Part shown: positions 25,305-34,250 of the stretch, one piece after another | Numbering within the stretch: the stretch's first letter is position 1 | How the letters are laid out: every line of letters begins with the position of its first letter | Origin: Clostridia bacterium | GTDB lineage: Bacteria; Bacillota; Clostridia; Oscillospirales; Acutalibacteraceae | Assembly: GCA_017937865.1 (NCBI GenBank) | Contig: JAGBCU010000057.1 | Location: 1 to 44,755 of the forward strand | Reading direction: 5' to 3' | DNA length: 44,755 nucleotides | Translations under genes and position numbers: made by a program | The notes under the pieces: generated by a model | What the model was told of the DNA's origin: nothing | The model's input: only the letters and a program-made list of their open reading frames with translations | Databases searched by the model: none

Positions 25305-26502
25305 ATTAACTGAATTGAATAGTGGCTATGAGGGCTACGGCAAAATTTCACGTTTTTCAGGCAGAACAAAAAGCAAAATGATTATTGCCGGTGTTCTCGT
25401 TGGTGTGTTTGTTTTTGTTTACATACTTTCAACCGTAGGGATAATACCTCTTGATGCTGTTTCGGCAAGAATAACTACCTTTGTAACAAATGATTCTGAA
25501 AACTTCCCTCTTCAGACGAATACAAATTCAACCATTGTAATAAAAAATATAGGTGATAATATTCTTATATTAACAACAGAAAATTTTGTTGTTTTCTCGC
25601 AAAAGGGAAATGAGATTTACAATCAACCTCACAGCTTCGCTTCACCTGCTGTTTCAATTAACGGTAATAAAGCGGTTGTGTTTGACAGAGGTGATAGAGG
25701 CTATTACCTCATAACTGATAAAAAGGTGGTTAGTAACGGCGAAGCCGACGGTGATATAATCTGTGCGGAATACGGAAAATCAGGAAATTATGCATTTGGC
25801 ACAAGAGCGACGGACGCTACCAGTAAAATAACCGTTTATTCCGTAACTAATAAAGTTGTTTTTCAATGGAATAGTGCTTATGACCATATTACTTCAATAG
25901 CACTTGCCGGAAACGGTAAATATGCAGGCGTTTGTATATTAGGTGCTGAAAACGGTGAAATTTTTAGTTGTGTACAGTATTTTGGTTTTGATTACGCAGA
26001 GCCTGTAAATACACAAAAGATTAATGGCGTTACCGCTTTCGATTTAGAGTTTACCGCAACCAATACTTTAACCTTGTTTGCTGATGAGGGCGTTTTTACG
26101 ATAGGTAAAAAGGCAGAAAAATATGAAACTGTAGCAGAGTATTTTTCAAGTGAATTTAATTCATTTGACTGTGCAAATAACGGTAAATATGTTGTTGCAA
26201 TTGCAAAATACGGTAGCGCAAACGACTATCATATTTCTATTTATAATGAAAGAGGCAAGCTGAAGTCGGAAATTAAAGCAGAATATACGATTAGAAGCGT
26301 ATCAATGAGTGATAAATATGTTTTTGCTCTTGCCGAAAACAGTTTGTTAGTTTATAATTTAAGTGGGCATAAAATAGGCGAAATTACAATTGACGGTGAA
26401 GCTTATAGTGTTTGCCCAACCGATAAATATGCTTATGTTAGTTCGTTAAACAAATTATCAAGATGTTATTCCTTCGGTGAATCAACTCTTGAAATATCGT
26501 GA
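25294..26502 (+). CDS. DUF5711 family membrane-anchored beta-propeller-like protein
   Basis: A 402-residue protein. Residues about 30-50 form one TM segment (IIAGVLVGVFVFVYILSTVG). The extracytoplasmic part consists of repeating strands with aromatic or Gly-Asn patterns (VVFSQKGNEIYNQPHSFASP, VVAIAKYGSANDYHISIYNE, YVFALAENSLLVYNLSGHKI), which suggest a WD40/PQQ-like beta-propeller. It fits DUF5711, found next to cvpA in Clostridia; the role is unknown. I chose TTG 25294 because GGAGGTG at 25281-25287 is 6 bases upstream; the GTG at 25285 is part of that ribosome site. It overlaps truA by 11 bases. Confidence 0.78.
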   Translation: MKLKLTELNSGYEGYGKISRFSGRTKSKMIIAGVLVGVFVFVYILSTVGIIPLDAVSARITTFVTNDSENFPLQTNTNSTIVIKNIGDNILILTTENFVVFSQKGNEIYNQPHSFASPAVSINGNKAVVFDRGDRGYYLITDKKVVSNGEADGDIICAEYGKSGNYAFGTRATDATSKITVYSVTNKVVFQWNSAYDHITSIALAGNGKYAGVCILGAENGEIFSCVQYFGFDYAEPVNTQKINGVTAFDLEFTATNTLTLFADEGVFTIGKKAEKYETVAEYFSSEFNSFDCANNGKYVVAIAKYGSANDYHISIYNERGKLKSEIKAEYTIRSVSMSDKYVFALAENSLLVYNLSGHKIGEITIDGEAYSVCPTDKYAYVSSLNKLSRCYSFGESTLEIS

Positions 26503-26513
26503 GGAGGATTTTT

Positions 26514-27224
26514 ATGAATTTTATTGTTGATGCAATAATAATCGCAATTATCGCAATAGTAATTGTCCGTTCATCAAAAAAAGGCTTTGTTTCTTCTTTG
26601 GTTGATACTTTCGCAATGATTATTGCAACAATTGTTTCGTATATGTTTACGCCTGAGGTATCTCAGTTTGTTTACGATTCATTTATCAAAAATTCAGTTT
26701 CAAAAGGCTTTGAAAAGGTTCTTGATGATATGAATACAAATGCAGCTGTTGCTGATAAGGTTGATGCAATGATTGCATCTTTACCTGAGGGTGCCGTTAA
26801 CTTGGCTGATAGATTAGGTATTATTAATTTAAATGCAATCGGTGCCGGAATACATATGCCCGGCGTTATTGATAATAATCAGCTTATAACTACCGTTTTA
26901 AACGACTTTGCCTATAACGTTATGATAACAATAACAAAGGTTGTTGTATTTTTCATTCTTTTTGTTTTAGCTACGCTTGTGCTCAGAATGGTTTCAAATT
27001 TCCTTGAAAACATAAACAAGATACCGTTAATAGGTAAATTGAACTCAACTCTTGGCGGTGTTTTAGGCGTTGCAAAGGCTTTAATTATAATATTAGTTGT
27101 TTGTACAGTAATGTATTTTATAATTTCTTCAAGCGATAACGTTGACCTTGTAGGTGCGATAAGTGACTCTAAGATATATAATTTCGTTACAGAAAACAAT
27201 CCGCTTTTGGATATAACATTTTAA
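26514..27224 (+). CDS. CvpA family protein
   Basis: A 236-residue membrane protein. The N-terminal two hydrophobic segments (FIVDAIIIAIIAIVIVRSSK; GFVSSLVDTFAMIIATIVSY) and the C-terminal pair (IITKVVVFFILFVLATLVLR; LGVAKALIIILVVCTVMYF) match the CvpA fold. The GKLNSTLGGVLGVAKALI segment is the conserved LNRLLGallGlakg motif. CvpA proteins are linked to colicin V export and envelope maintenance, but the activity is undefined. ATG 26514 has GAGGAGG upstream; a GTG at 26499 would overlap the previous gene. Confidence 0.85.
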   Translation: MNFIVDAIIIAIIAIVIVRSSKKGFVSSLVDTFAMIIATIVSYMFTPEVSQFVYDSFIKNSVSKGFEKVLDDMNTNAAVADKVDAMIASLPEGAVNLADRLGIINLNAIGAGIHMPGVIDNNQLITTVLNDFAYNVMITITKVVVFFILFVLATLVLRMVSNFLENINKIPLIGKLNSTLGGVLGVAKALIIILVVCTVMYFIISSSDNVDLVGAISDSKIYNFVTENNPLLDITF

Positions 27225-27240
27225 CTAAGAGGTGTGAATT

Positions 27241-27852
27241 ATGAAGGATTTATTTAAAGGTTGTTGGACAATCCCGAATCTTCTCAGCTTTTTGAGAATT
27301 GTAATTGTACCCGTTTTTGCATATTTCTTTATGCAGGGTCAGTACGGCTGGGCTGTGTTTATGCTTGTGCTTTCAGGTCTTTCTGACTTTTTTGACGGTA
27401 AAATTGCAAGAAAATTCAATCAGATAAGCGCACTCGGTAAAATTCTTGACCCCGTTGCAGATAAGCTTACTCAGATTACACTTGCAGTGCTTTTATTCTT
27501 ATCTTTCAATAAGGCTGACGATGCAACTCTTAAAGCTTTCAGCTGGGTTTTCCTTGTGTTTATTATTAAAGAGTTTGTAATGGTACTCGGCGGTGCTGTA
27601 ATGCTTGCATTTGGTATCAGACCCGGTGCTGCTGAAATCTACGGTAAAGTTTCAACATTTGCTTTCTATGCAGTTATGATTTTTATCGTTGCTTTCGGCC
27701 CCGAAATTGGCGTTTTTAAAGCTTTCTTTACAATCCCCAACGTTCTTATGATGATACTTGTTGTTATTTCGGCAATACTAACTCTTGTAGCTTTTGCAAG
27801 CTATATGCCCGGTACATTCCGTCAGTTTAAAGAACGTTTCAGTAAAAAATAA
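27241..27852 (+). CDS. pgsA: CDP-diacylglycerol--glycerol-3-phosphate 3-phosphatidyltransferase
   Basis: A 203-residue integral membrane enzyme with the complete CDP-alcohol phosphotransferase motif: Asp49, Asp52, Gly53, Ala56, Arg57, Gly66, Asp70 and Asp74 (SDFFDGKIAR, LGKILDPVADK). The opening WTIPNLLSFLRIVIVPVF is typical of PgsA. It makes phosphatidylglycerol phosphate, the first committed step for phosphatidylglycerol and cardiolipin. Ribosome site AGAGGTG upstream. Confidence 0.94.
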   Translation: MKDLFKGCWTIPNLLSFLRIVIVPVFAYFFMQGQYGWAVFMLVLSGLSDFFDGKIARKFNQISALGKILDPVADKLTQITLAVLLFLSFNKADDATLKAFSWVFLVFIIKEFVMVLGGAVMLAFGIRPGAAEIYGKVSTFAFYAVMIFIVAFGPEIGVFKAFFTIPNVLMMILVVISAILTLVAFASYMPGTFRQFKERFSKK

Positions 27853-27891
27853 TTTTACTTTTCAATTTTTTCTCAGGAGCAAATTAATTAG

Positions 27892-30216
27892 ATGAACAAT
27901 AAAATGATATGCAGTAAATGTAAAAAGCGTCCTGCAGTAATTTTTGTGTCACGTGTTGACGGTGAAAATACAACTCAGGAAGGCTTTTGCTTAAAATGTG
28001 CAACCGAATTAAATATCGGTCCTATTAAACAGATGATGCAGAATATGGGTATTACCGAGGATGATATTGAAGCGGTTAGCGAACAGTTTGGCGATATGAT
28101 GGATAATATGGATGATTTTCAATTAGGCGGCGCAGGTACAATGCCTTTTATGCAAAATCTTTTCAATGGTAACAACCCTATTATGTCAAACGATAAACAA
28201 AACGATAATAATACCGAAACAGAAGTTGAAGATGCAGATGAAGAAGCTTCTGATGACGGTAAAAATGATAAAAAGAAAAAAGGTAAACGTAAAACAAAAA
28301 GGAAGTTTCTTAACTCTTATTGTACAGACCTTACTGCAAAGGCCAGAGAAGGTAAAATTGACCGTATAATAGGCAGAGAAACTGAAATTTACAGAGTTAC
28401 CCAGATTCTTTGCAGAAGAACTAAAAATAACCCTTGCCTTATCGGTGAACCCGGTGTAGGTAAAACTGCAATTGCTGAGGGTCTTGCCCTTAAAATTGCG
28501 GCAGGTGAAGTTCCTGCAAGAATTGCCGATAAAGAAATTCACCTTCTTGATCTAACCTCTCTCGTTGCAGGTACTCAGTTCCGCGGTCAGTTTGAAAGCA
28601 GAATCAAGGGTCTTGTTGATGAAGTAAAAGCTGAGGGTAATATAATTCTCTTCATTGACGAGGTTCATAATCTTGTCGGTACAGGTGATGCGGAAGGCTC
28701 AATGAATGCGGCTAATATTCTGAAACCCGCTCTTTCAAGAGGTCAGATTCAGGTTATAGGCGCTACTACTTTTAATGAGTACCGTAAGCATATTGAAAAG
28801 GATGCAGCTCTTGAAAGACGTTTTCAGCCTGTTAAGGTAGAAGAGCCGTCGGTTGCAGATTGTTACAAAATGCTTGTTGGCATTAAGGAATATTACGAGG
28901 ATTTCCATAAGGTTAAAATTTCGGATTCTCTCGTTTATCGTGCGGTATTATTGTCCGAGAGATATATTAACGATAGATTCTTACCTGATAAAGCAATTGA
29001 CCTTCTTGATGAAGCTTGTACTTGTGCAAACCTCAGAAATGTTGCTATAAGTGATTACCAGAAGCTTATGTCGCGTATTGAGGATATTATTGAGCGTCAG
29101 GACGAGTTACTTGAAACTACCGCCGAGGAAGGACCTGACTACGAAGCAATATCAAAGCTTAAAGCAGAGAAAATTGCTTTAGAAAAAGAAGCGGCTGAGT
29201 TGAAAATCAAAGCCGATGATAATGATGTAACTGAAGAAGATATTGCAAAGGTTATTAACCTTTGGACAGGTATTCCCACTTCAAAAATTATCGAAAATGA
29301 TATGAGAAAGCTTTCTAATCTTGAAGGTAAGCTTAAAGAAAGAATTATCGGTCAGGATGAAGCTATCGAAGTTCTTGCAGCGGCAATAAGACGAAGCAGA
29401 GTTCAGATTTCTGCAGTCAGAAAGCCGGCATCATTTATTTTCGTTGGTCCTACGGGCGTAGGTAAAACTGAGCTTGTTAAACAGCTTGCTAATGAGCTTT
29501 TTGAAACACCTGAAACACTTATAAGGCTCGATATGTCGGAGTTTATGGAAAAACATAGTGTTTCAAGGCTTATCGGTTCACCTCCCGGTTACGTAGGTTA
29601 TGATGAAGCAGGTCAGCTTACTGAAAAAGTAAGAAGAAAGCCTTATTCGGTCGTTCTTTTCGATGAAATTGAAAAAGCTCACCCTGACGTGCTCAATATT
29701 TTACTTCAGATTCTTGACGAAGGTAAAACAAATGATGCACAGGGTAGAACGGTAAGCTTCGAAAATACTGTTATAATTATGACCTCTAATGCAGGTAGCC
29801 ATATTACAGAAAATGCTCTCGGCTTTAACAGAGATAAAAACCAAGCATCAAAAGACAAAGCCTTAAAGGCATTAAGAGAATTCTTGAGACCTGAATTTTT
29901 AGGTAGGGTTGATGAGATTGTTGTCTTTAATACTTTAGGAAAAGCCGAGCTTGTTAAGATTTCTGAGGTACTGCTTAATGAATTAAAAGCACCTCTTAAG
30001 GATAAAGGCATTGACCTTACTATCGGAGAAGGTGTTTATGAAATCATTGCAGATATGTCAGAAGACGGTGGCAGAGGTGCAAGAGATATAAGAAGGACGA
30101 TAAGAAAAGAAGTAGAGGATTCTATTGCAAACATTCTTATTGATAATGCAGGTGCACCTATTACCTCAATTAACGTTACCGCTGTTGACGGTGAAATTAA
30201 AGTGGATTACAAATAA
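27892..30216 (+). CDS. ClpE-like ATP-dependent Clp unfoldase with N-terminal zinc finger
   Basis: A 774-residue HSP100 protein. In place of a Clp N domain it has a McsA/ClpE-type zinc finger with Cys7, Cys10, Cys33 and Cys36 ([19 protein letters not shown]), then an acidic/Lys-rich linker (about 95-145). The first AAA module has Walker A GEPGVGKT (185-192) and [12 protein letters not shown] short coiled middle domain ([18 protein letters not shown]) follows. The second AAA has GPTGVGKTE (519-527) and [13 protein letters not shown]. The tripeptide LGF in [10 protein letters not shown] occupies the ClpP-docking loop position, so it probably feeds ClpP, which is not in this window. No CtsR operator was seen. 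It closes the ruvC unit and is followed by a terminator. Confidence 0.9.
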   Translation: MNNKMICSKCKKRPAVIFVSRVDGENTTQEGFCLKCATELNIGPIKQMMQNMGITEDDIEAVSEQFGDMMDNMDDFQLGGAGTMPFMQNLFNGNNPIMSNDKQNDNNTETEVEDADEEASDDGKNDKKKKGKRKTKRKFLNSYCTDLTAKAREGKIDRIIGRETEIYRVTQILCRRTKNNPCLIGEPGVGKTAIAEGLALKIAAGEVPARIADKEIHLLDLTSLVAGTQFRGQFESRIKGLVDEVKAEGNIILFIDEVHNLVGTGDAEGSMNAANILKPALSRGQIQVIGATTFNEYRKHIEKDAALERRFQPVKVEEPSVADCYKMLVGIKEYYEDFHKVKISDSLVYRAVLLSERYINDRFLPDKAIDLLDEACTCANLRNVAISDYQKLMSRIEDIIERQDELLETTAEEGPDYEAISKLKAEKIALEKEAAELKIKADDNDVTEEDIAKVINLWTGIPTSKIIENDMRKLSNLEGKLKERIIGQDEAIEVLAAAIRRSRVQISAVRKPASFIFVGPTGVGKTELVKQLANELFETPETLIRLDMSEFMEKHSVSRLIGSPPGYVGYDEAGQLTEKVRRKPYSVVLFDEIEKAHPDVLNILLQILDEGKTNDAQGRTVSFENTVIIMTSNAGSHITENALGFNRDKNQASKDKALKALREFLRPEFLGRVDEIVVFNTLGKAELVKISEVLLNELKAPLKDKGIDLTIGEGVYEIIADMSEDGGRGARDIRRTIRKEVEDSIANILIDNAGAPITSINVTAVDGEIKVDYK

Positions 30217-30224
30217 TATAAATT

Positions 30225-30260
30225 CCGACAGAGCATATTATATTTGTTCTGTCGGTTTTT
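30225..30260 (+). terminator. Rho-independent terminator after the clpE-like gene
   Basis: CCGACAGAGCA (30225-30235) pairs with TGTTCTGTCGG (about 30244-30254) with one wobble, then TTTTT. It separates the long housekeeping unit from the next three-gene operon. No clear promoter was found in the 17 bases between its T tract and the next start, so the next operon may depend on readthrough. Confidence 0.82.
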
Positions 30261-30277
30261 AGAATTACGGTGTGAGT

Positions 30278-32866
30278 ATGAAAAAGAGTGTTGTAGGTAT
30301 TCTTGCACATGTAGATGCAGGTAAAACTACCCTTGCTGAAGCCTTGCTTTATAAGGCAGGGAAAATACGAAAATTAGGTCGTGTTGATAATGGTGATACG
30401 GCTTTAGATACTCATTCCCTTGAAAAAGAGCGTGGCATCACTATCTTTGCAGGTCAGTCTGTTTTAAACTTTGATGAGGAGTTAGAAATCTATCTTCTTG
30501 ATACTCCCGGACACGTTGATTTTTCTGCAGAAACCGAAAGAGTATTAAAGGTACTTGATTACGCGATTCTTGTTATTAGCGGTACTGACGGAGTACAAGC
30601 CCACACAAGAACGTTGTGGAAGCTTCTTGAGGCTTATAATATTCCTACGTTTGTATTTGTAACAAAAATGGATTTTTGCCGTATATCCGAGGACGAAATT
30701 TTAAACAGTCTTAATGAACTGCAAAACGGTAGCTTTGTTAATTTTTCTTTGGATAATTTTTCTGATAATTTTGAAGCGATTGCAATGTGTGATGAAAACG
30801 TTTTAGAAAAGTATCTTGAAAGCGGTACAGTCAGCTTTGACGATGTAATCAGACTTATAAAAGGTCGCAGGTGCTTTCCTTGCTATTTTGGTTCAGGTCT
30901 AAAGGGTGACGGTGTTGATAGCTTTATTGACGGGTTGAAAAAGTATATTGTACCTTTCGACTACGGCGAAAACTTCGGTGCAAGAGTTTATAAAATAACC
31001 CACGACTCAAAGGGGGAAAGAATAACCCACGTTAAGGTTACGGGTGGTAAGCTAAAAGTAAAAGATATTGTAAGCTACGGCGATAAAAGTGAAAAGATTA
31101 ACGGTATAAGAATTTATAGCGGTGAAAAATATGCTTCTGTTGATGAGGTAACAGCAGGCGGTGTTTGTGCAGTTACGGGTATTACCTCTGCCAACTGCGG
31201 TGATGGTTTCGGTTTTGAAGAAAGCTTTACCCAAACATTATTAGAGCCTGTAATGAACTACAGACTAGTACTTCCTGATGATTGTGATGCAAAAGCTTTT
31301 TTACCAAAAATGAAGCAGTTGGAGGAAGAAGACCCTCTTTTGCACGTTAATTGGAATTCATTCTTACAAGAGATTAACGTTTCTCTTATGGGAGATATAC
31401 AAACCGAAATTTTAAAAGCGTTGATATCTGAAAGGTTTAACGTTGATGTTGAGATTGATAACGGCAGAGTTATGTATAAGGAAACGATTTGCAATACTGT
31501 TGAGGGTGTAGGTCACTATGAGCCCTTGCGTCATTACTCTGAAGTACATCTTATATTAGAACCGCTTCCTCGCGGTAGCGGTCTCGTTTTCCAAAGTAAA
31601 TGTAACGAAGATGCTTTAAGCCGAAATTGGCAGAACCTTATATTGATGCATTTGGCTGAGAAAGAGCATTTAGGCGTGCTTACCGGCTCACCTATAACAG
31701 ATATTAAAATAACCTTAGCAGCCGGCAGAGCCCATTTAAAGCACACAGAGGGCGGCGATTTCCGTCAGTCTACGTATCGTGCGGTGCGTCAGGGCTTAAT
31801 GCAAGCAGAGTCAGTTTTACTTGAGCCTTATTATACGTTTAAGCTTGAAATACCAACGGAGCAAATCGGCAGAGCTATTAACGATATAAGAATGAAAAAC
31901 GGTACATTTGATGCCCCCGAAGAAATCAACGGTGTAAGTGTTCTTAAAGGCAAAGCCCCAGTTACAGCTTTAAACGGTTACGCTTCAGAGGTTGCCGCAT
32001 ATACAGGCGGTAGGGGAAGACTGTTTTGTGAGCTTTGGGGTTATGATGTTTGTCATAATCAGGAAGAAGTAATTGAAAAATCAAAATATTCACCTGAAGC
32101 AGACCTTGAAAATACACCCGATTCTGTGTTTTGTGCCCATGGTAGCGGTTTCAATGTTAAGTGGGATAAGGTTCACGAGTATATGCATATTGAAAGCTGC
32201 CTGGAGCAAGAAAAAGACCCATACGAAGTGAATCTTAATAAAAGAAATTTTCATATAGACGATAAAGAATTAGAGGCTATTATGAAAAGAGAGTTTGGGG
32301 AGGATAAACATCCGTTTTACAGATATAATCATCGAGCAACTCCGATAAGACCTGTTGAAGTGAACTTTAACACTGAGATAAGAAAGAAATATGTTATAGT
32401 TGACGGCTATAACGTTATTTTTGCTTGGGAGGAATTGAAAGAATTATCTAAAACCAATTTATCTCACGCAAGAGAGAAGCTTCTTGATATTTTGTGTAAT
32501 TACTCTGCATTTACAAAAACAGAAACAGTTGTTGTTTTTGATGCATATAAGGTTTCGGGCAATCAAGGTGAAAAATTTCAATACAATAATATAAAGGTGG
32601 TTTACACCAAGGAAAGAGAGCTTTGCGACAACTATATTGAAAAGCTTATTCACGAAATCGGCAAAAATGAAAACGTCAGAGTTGTTACATCCGATAACCT
32701 TATTCAGCTTTCTGCTTTCAGATTCGGCGTAAGACGGGTTTCTGCCCAAGAGTTTGAAAGAGAAGTTAAAGCAGTTGATAAGAATATTGATGATTTACTT
32801 TATAAAATAAATAAACCCCGTCCGTCAAAAGTCGGGGAATTAATAAAAATTATAGAGGAGGGGTAA
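30278..32866 (+). CDS. TetM/EF-G-like translational GTPase fused to a YacP/Rae1-type NYN nuclease domain
   Basis: An 862-residue protein, about 220 longer than TetM/TetO. GTPase motifs: G1 AHVDAGKTT (10-18), switch II DTPGHVDF, and TKMD in place of the usual NKMD. Domains II-V follow (LPRGSGLVFQSKCNEDALSR; EGGDFRQSTYRAVRQGLMQA) as in ribosomal-protection proteins. From about residue 703 comes a NYN/PIN-like domain: YVIVDGYNVIFAWEELKEL, VVVFDAYKV, ELCDNYIEKL, VRVVTSDN, with the acidic residues of YacP family nucleases. Rae1 (YacP) of Bacillus cleaves mRNA in the ribosomal A site; TetM-like factors also bind there. The combination suggests a ribosome-directed mRNA cleavage factor. ATG 30278 is chosen; GTG 30272 is possible. 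Tetracycline resistance is not implied. Confidence 0.88.
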   Translation: MKKSVVGILAHVDAGKTTLAEALLYKAGKIRKLGRVDNGDTALDTHSLEKERGITIFAGQSVLNFDEELEIYLLDTPGHVDFSAETERVLKVLDYAILVISGTDGVQAHTRTLWKLLEAYNIPTFVFVTKMDFCRISEDEILNSLNELQNGSFVNFSLDNFSDNFEAIAMCDENVLEKYLESGTVSFDDVIRLIKGRRCFPCYFGSGLKGDGVDSFIDGLKKYIVPFDYGENFGARVYKITHDSKGERITHVKVTGGKLKVKDIVSYGDKSEKINGIRIYSGEKYASVDEVTAGGVCAVTGITSANCGDGFGFEESFTQTLLEPVMNYRLVLPDDCDAKAFLPKMKQLEEEDPLLHVNWNSFLQEINVSLMGDIQTEILKALISERFNVDVEIDNGRVMYKETICNTVEGVGHYEPLRHYSEVHLILEPLPRGSGLVFQSKCNEDALSRNWQNLILMHLAEKEHLGVLTGSPITDIKITLAAGRAHLKHTEGGDFRQSTYRAVRQGLMQAESVLLEPYYTFKLEIPTEQIGRAINDIRMKNGTFDAPEEINGVSVLKGKAPVTALNGYASEVAAYTGGRGRLFCELWGYDVCHNQEEVIEKSKYSPEADLENTPDSVFCAHGSGFNVKWDKVHEYMHIESCLEQEKDPYEVNLNKRNFHIDDKELEAIMKREFGEDKHPFYRYNHRATPIRPVEVNFNTEIRKKYVIVDGYNVIFAWEELKELSKTNLSHAREKLLDILCNYSAFTKTETVVVFDAYKVSGNQGEKFQYNNIKVVYTKERELCDNYIEKLIHEIGKNENVRVVTSDNLIQLSAFRFGVRRVSAQEFEREVKAVDKNIDDLLYKINKPRPSKVGELIKIIEEG

Positions 32867-32867
32867 T

Positions 32868-34250
32868 ATGCTTCTTCAAAACAAATTAGCACAGTATAAG
32901 GCTTATAAAAACGGTATTAAGCATTGTACGTTTAACCCAAACGGTCCGGGTGTTGTGAGAATTCATTTGATTCCACCAAAATTCAAGCTTTTATCAAATG
33001 AGTCTTATTTAGTTATTTTAAACGGATACTATATTTTACCTTTAGGTTATTCGTGGGCATTGCTTCTATCAAAATTTATTGATGAGGTTAATAAATATGA
33101 CGGCAAGCCTATAACCGAAAATGATGAAAAAGTAATTGAAAAGAATACTGTTAAAAAGCTTAAAAGCGTTTATCCTTTTCTTAATGACGATGCAATTAAA
33201 GAGGATTTACTTACTATAATTGATACATTGTTTCAGGTTGCTCAAACGGGAAATACTGATGCAGAAATTGAGAAATTATCAATTCGTTCATATTCTAAAA
33301 ATATGACTGCCCCTCACAGAATGGATTTGCTTATAAGCTCAATGACTGATGAAAACGGTACTTGGAATTGCAATCAAAAATGTCGTTTTTGTTATGCGGC
33401 AGGGCAATGTAAAAGCAACGTAAAAGAGCTTACAACGGAAGAGTGGAAAAGCATTATTGATATTCTTCGTAAATCAAAAGTGCCTATGCTTACCTTTACG
33501 GGCGGTGAGCCTACAATGCGAGATGATTTAATTACTCTTGTGGATTATGCAAAATGGTTTGTAACACGCCTTAACACTAACGGAATAAATTTGACCGAAG
33601 GTTTAGCCAAAGAATTAAAAAACGCAGGCTTAGACAGCGTTCAGGTTACTTTATATTCATACGATGAAGATATACATAATGAGCTTGTAGGTTGCGAAGG
33701 ATTCTCCGATACTGTTAACGGTATTAAAAATGCTGTAAAAACAGGGCTTGATATTAGCATAAATACTCCGCTATGCAAAAAGAATTCTGATTATATAAAA
33801 ACTCTTGAATTTATAAATTCTTTAGGTGTAAGATTTGTAACCGTAAGCGGACTGATTTGTACAGGTCTTGCAACAAAAGAGTATAAGGAATATGACCTCA
33901 ACGAAGAGGAGCTTTTTGACATTGTCAAAGAGGCTAAAGAATATTGTGATGAAAACGGGATGGAAATTGATTTTACGTCACCCGGTCTTATTCCAAAAGA
34001 AAAATTAGAGTCAATTAATATGAAGGTTTCTATGTGCGGTGCGGCTCTCAGCAATATGGCAATAGCCCCTGACGGTACTGTTGTTCCTTGTCAAAGCTGG
34101 TTGGGTACAGATGCATCTTTAGGAAATGTTTTAACCGATAGCTTTGTTAATATTTGGAATAACGTAAACTGCCAAAAGTTGAGAAGTATGACAGATGACG
34201 AAGCGCTTAACTGTCCTTTTAGATTAAATCAAAAAGGAGGTAGCTTTTAA
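32868..34250 (+). CDS. radical SAM enzyme with SPASM/twitch-like C-terminal cysteines, probable peptide maturase
   Basis: A 460-residue radical SAM protein. Cluster cysteines are Cys168, Cys172 and Cys175 (CNQKCRFCY), with Cys181 close behind; the SAM-binding motif is TFTGGEPTMR. The C-terminal part has Cys390 and Cys408 (MCGAALSNMAIAPDGTVVPC) and Cys449 (LNCPFRL), resembling a reduced SPASM/twitch domain used by peptide-modifying enzymes. The first about 130 residues are not part of the barrel and could be a substrate-recognition (PqqD/RRE-like) domain; that is a guess. A GAGGAGGGG precedes the ATG, one base after the GTPase stop. Its TAA overlaps the next gene's ATG, so the two are translationally coupled, pointing to that Cys-Ala-tailed protein as substrate. 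Confidence 0.86.
   Translation: MLLQNKLAQYKAYKNGIKHCTFNPNGPGVVRIHLIPPKFKLLSNESYLVILNGYYILPLGYSWALLLSKFIDEVNKYDGKPITENDEKVIEKNTVKKLKSVYPFLNDDAIKEDLLTIIDTLFQVAQTGNTDAEIEKLSIRSYSKNMTAPHRMDLLISSMTDENGTWNCNQKCRFCYAAGQCKSNVKELTTEEWKSIIDILRKSKVPMLTFTGGEPTMRDDLITLVDYAKWFVTRLNTNGINLTEGLAKELKNAGLDSVQVTLYSYDEDIHNELVGCEGFSDTVNGIKNAVKTGLDISINTPLCKKNSDYIKTLEFINSLGVRFVTVSGLICTGLATKEYKEYDLNEEELFDIVKEAKEYCDENGMEIDFTSPGLIPKEKLESINMKVSMCGAALSNMAIAPDGTVVPCQSWLGTDASLGNVLTDSFVNIWNNVNCQKLRSMTDDEALNCPFRLNQKGGSF

Noticed and set aside
30278..32866. Tetracycline resistance gene (tetM/tetO/tetW) call
   Set aside because: The GTPase part is TetM-like, but the protein is about 220 residues longer with a nuclease domain, has TKMD in place of NKMD, and sits in a chromosomal operon without mobile-element signs.
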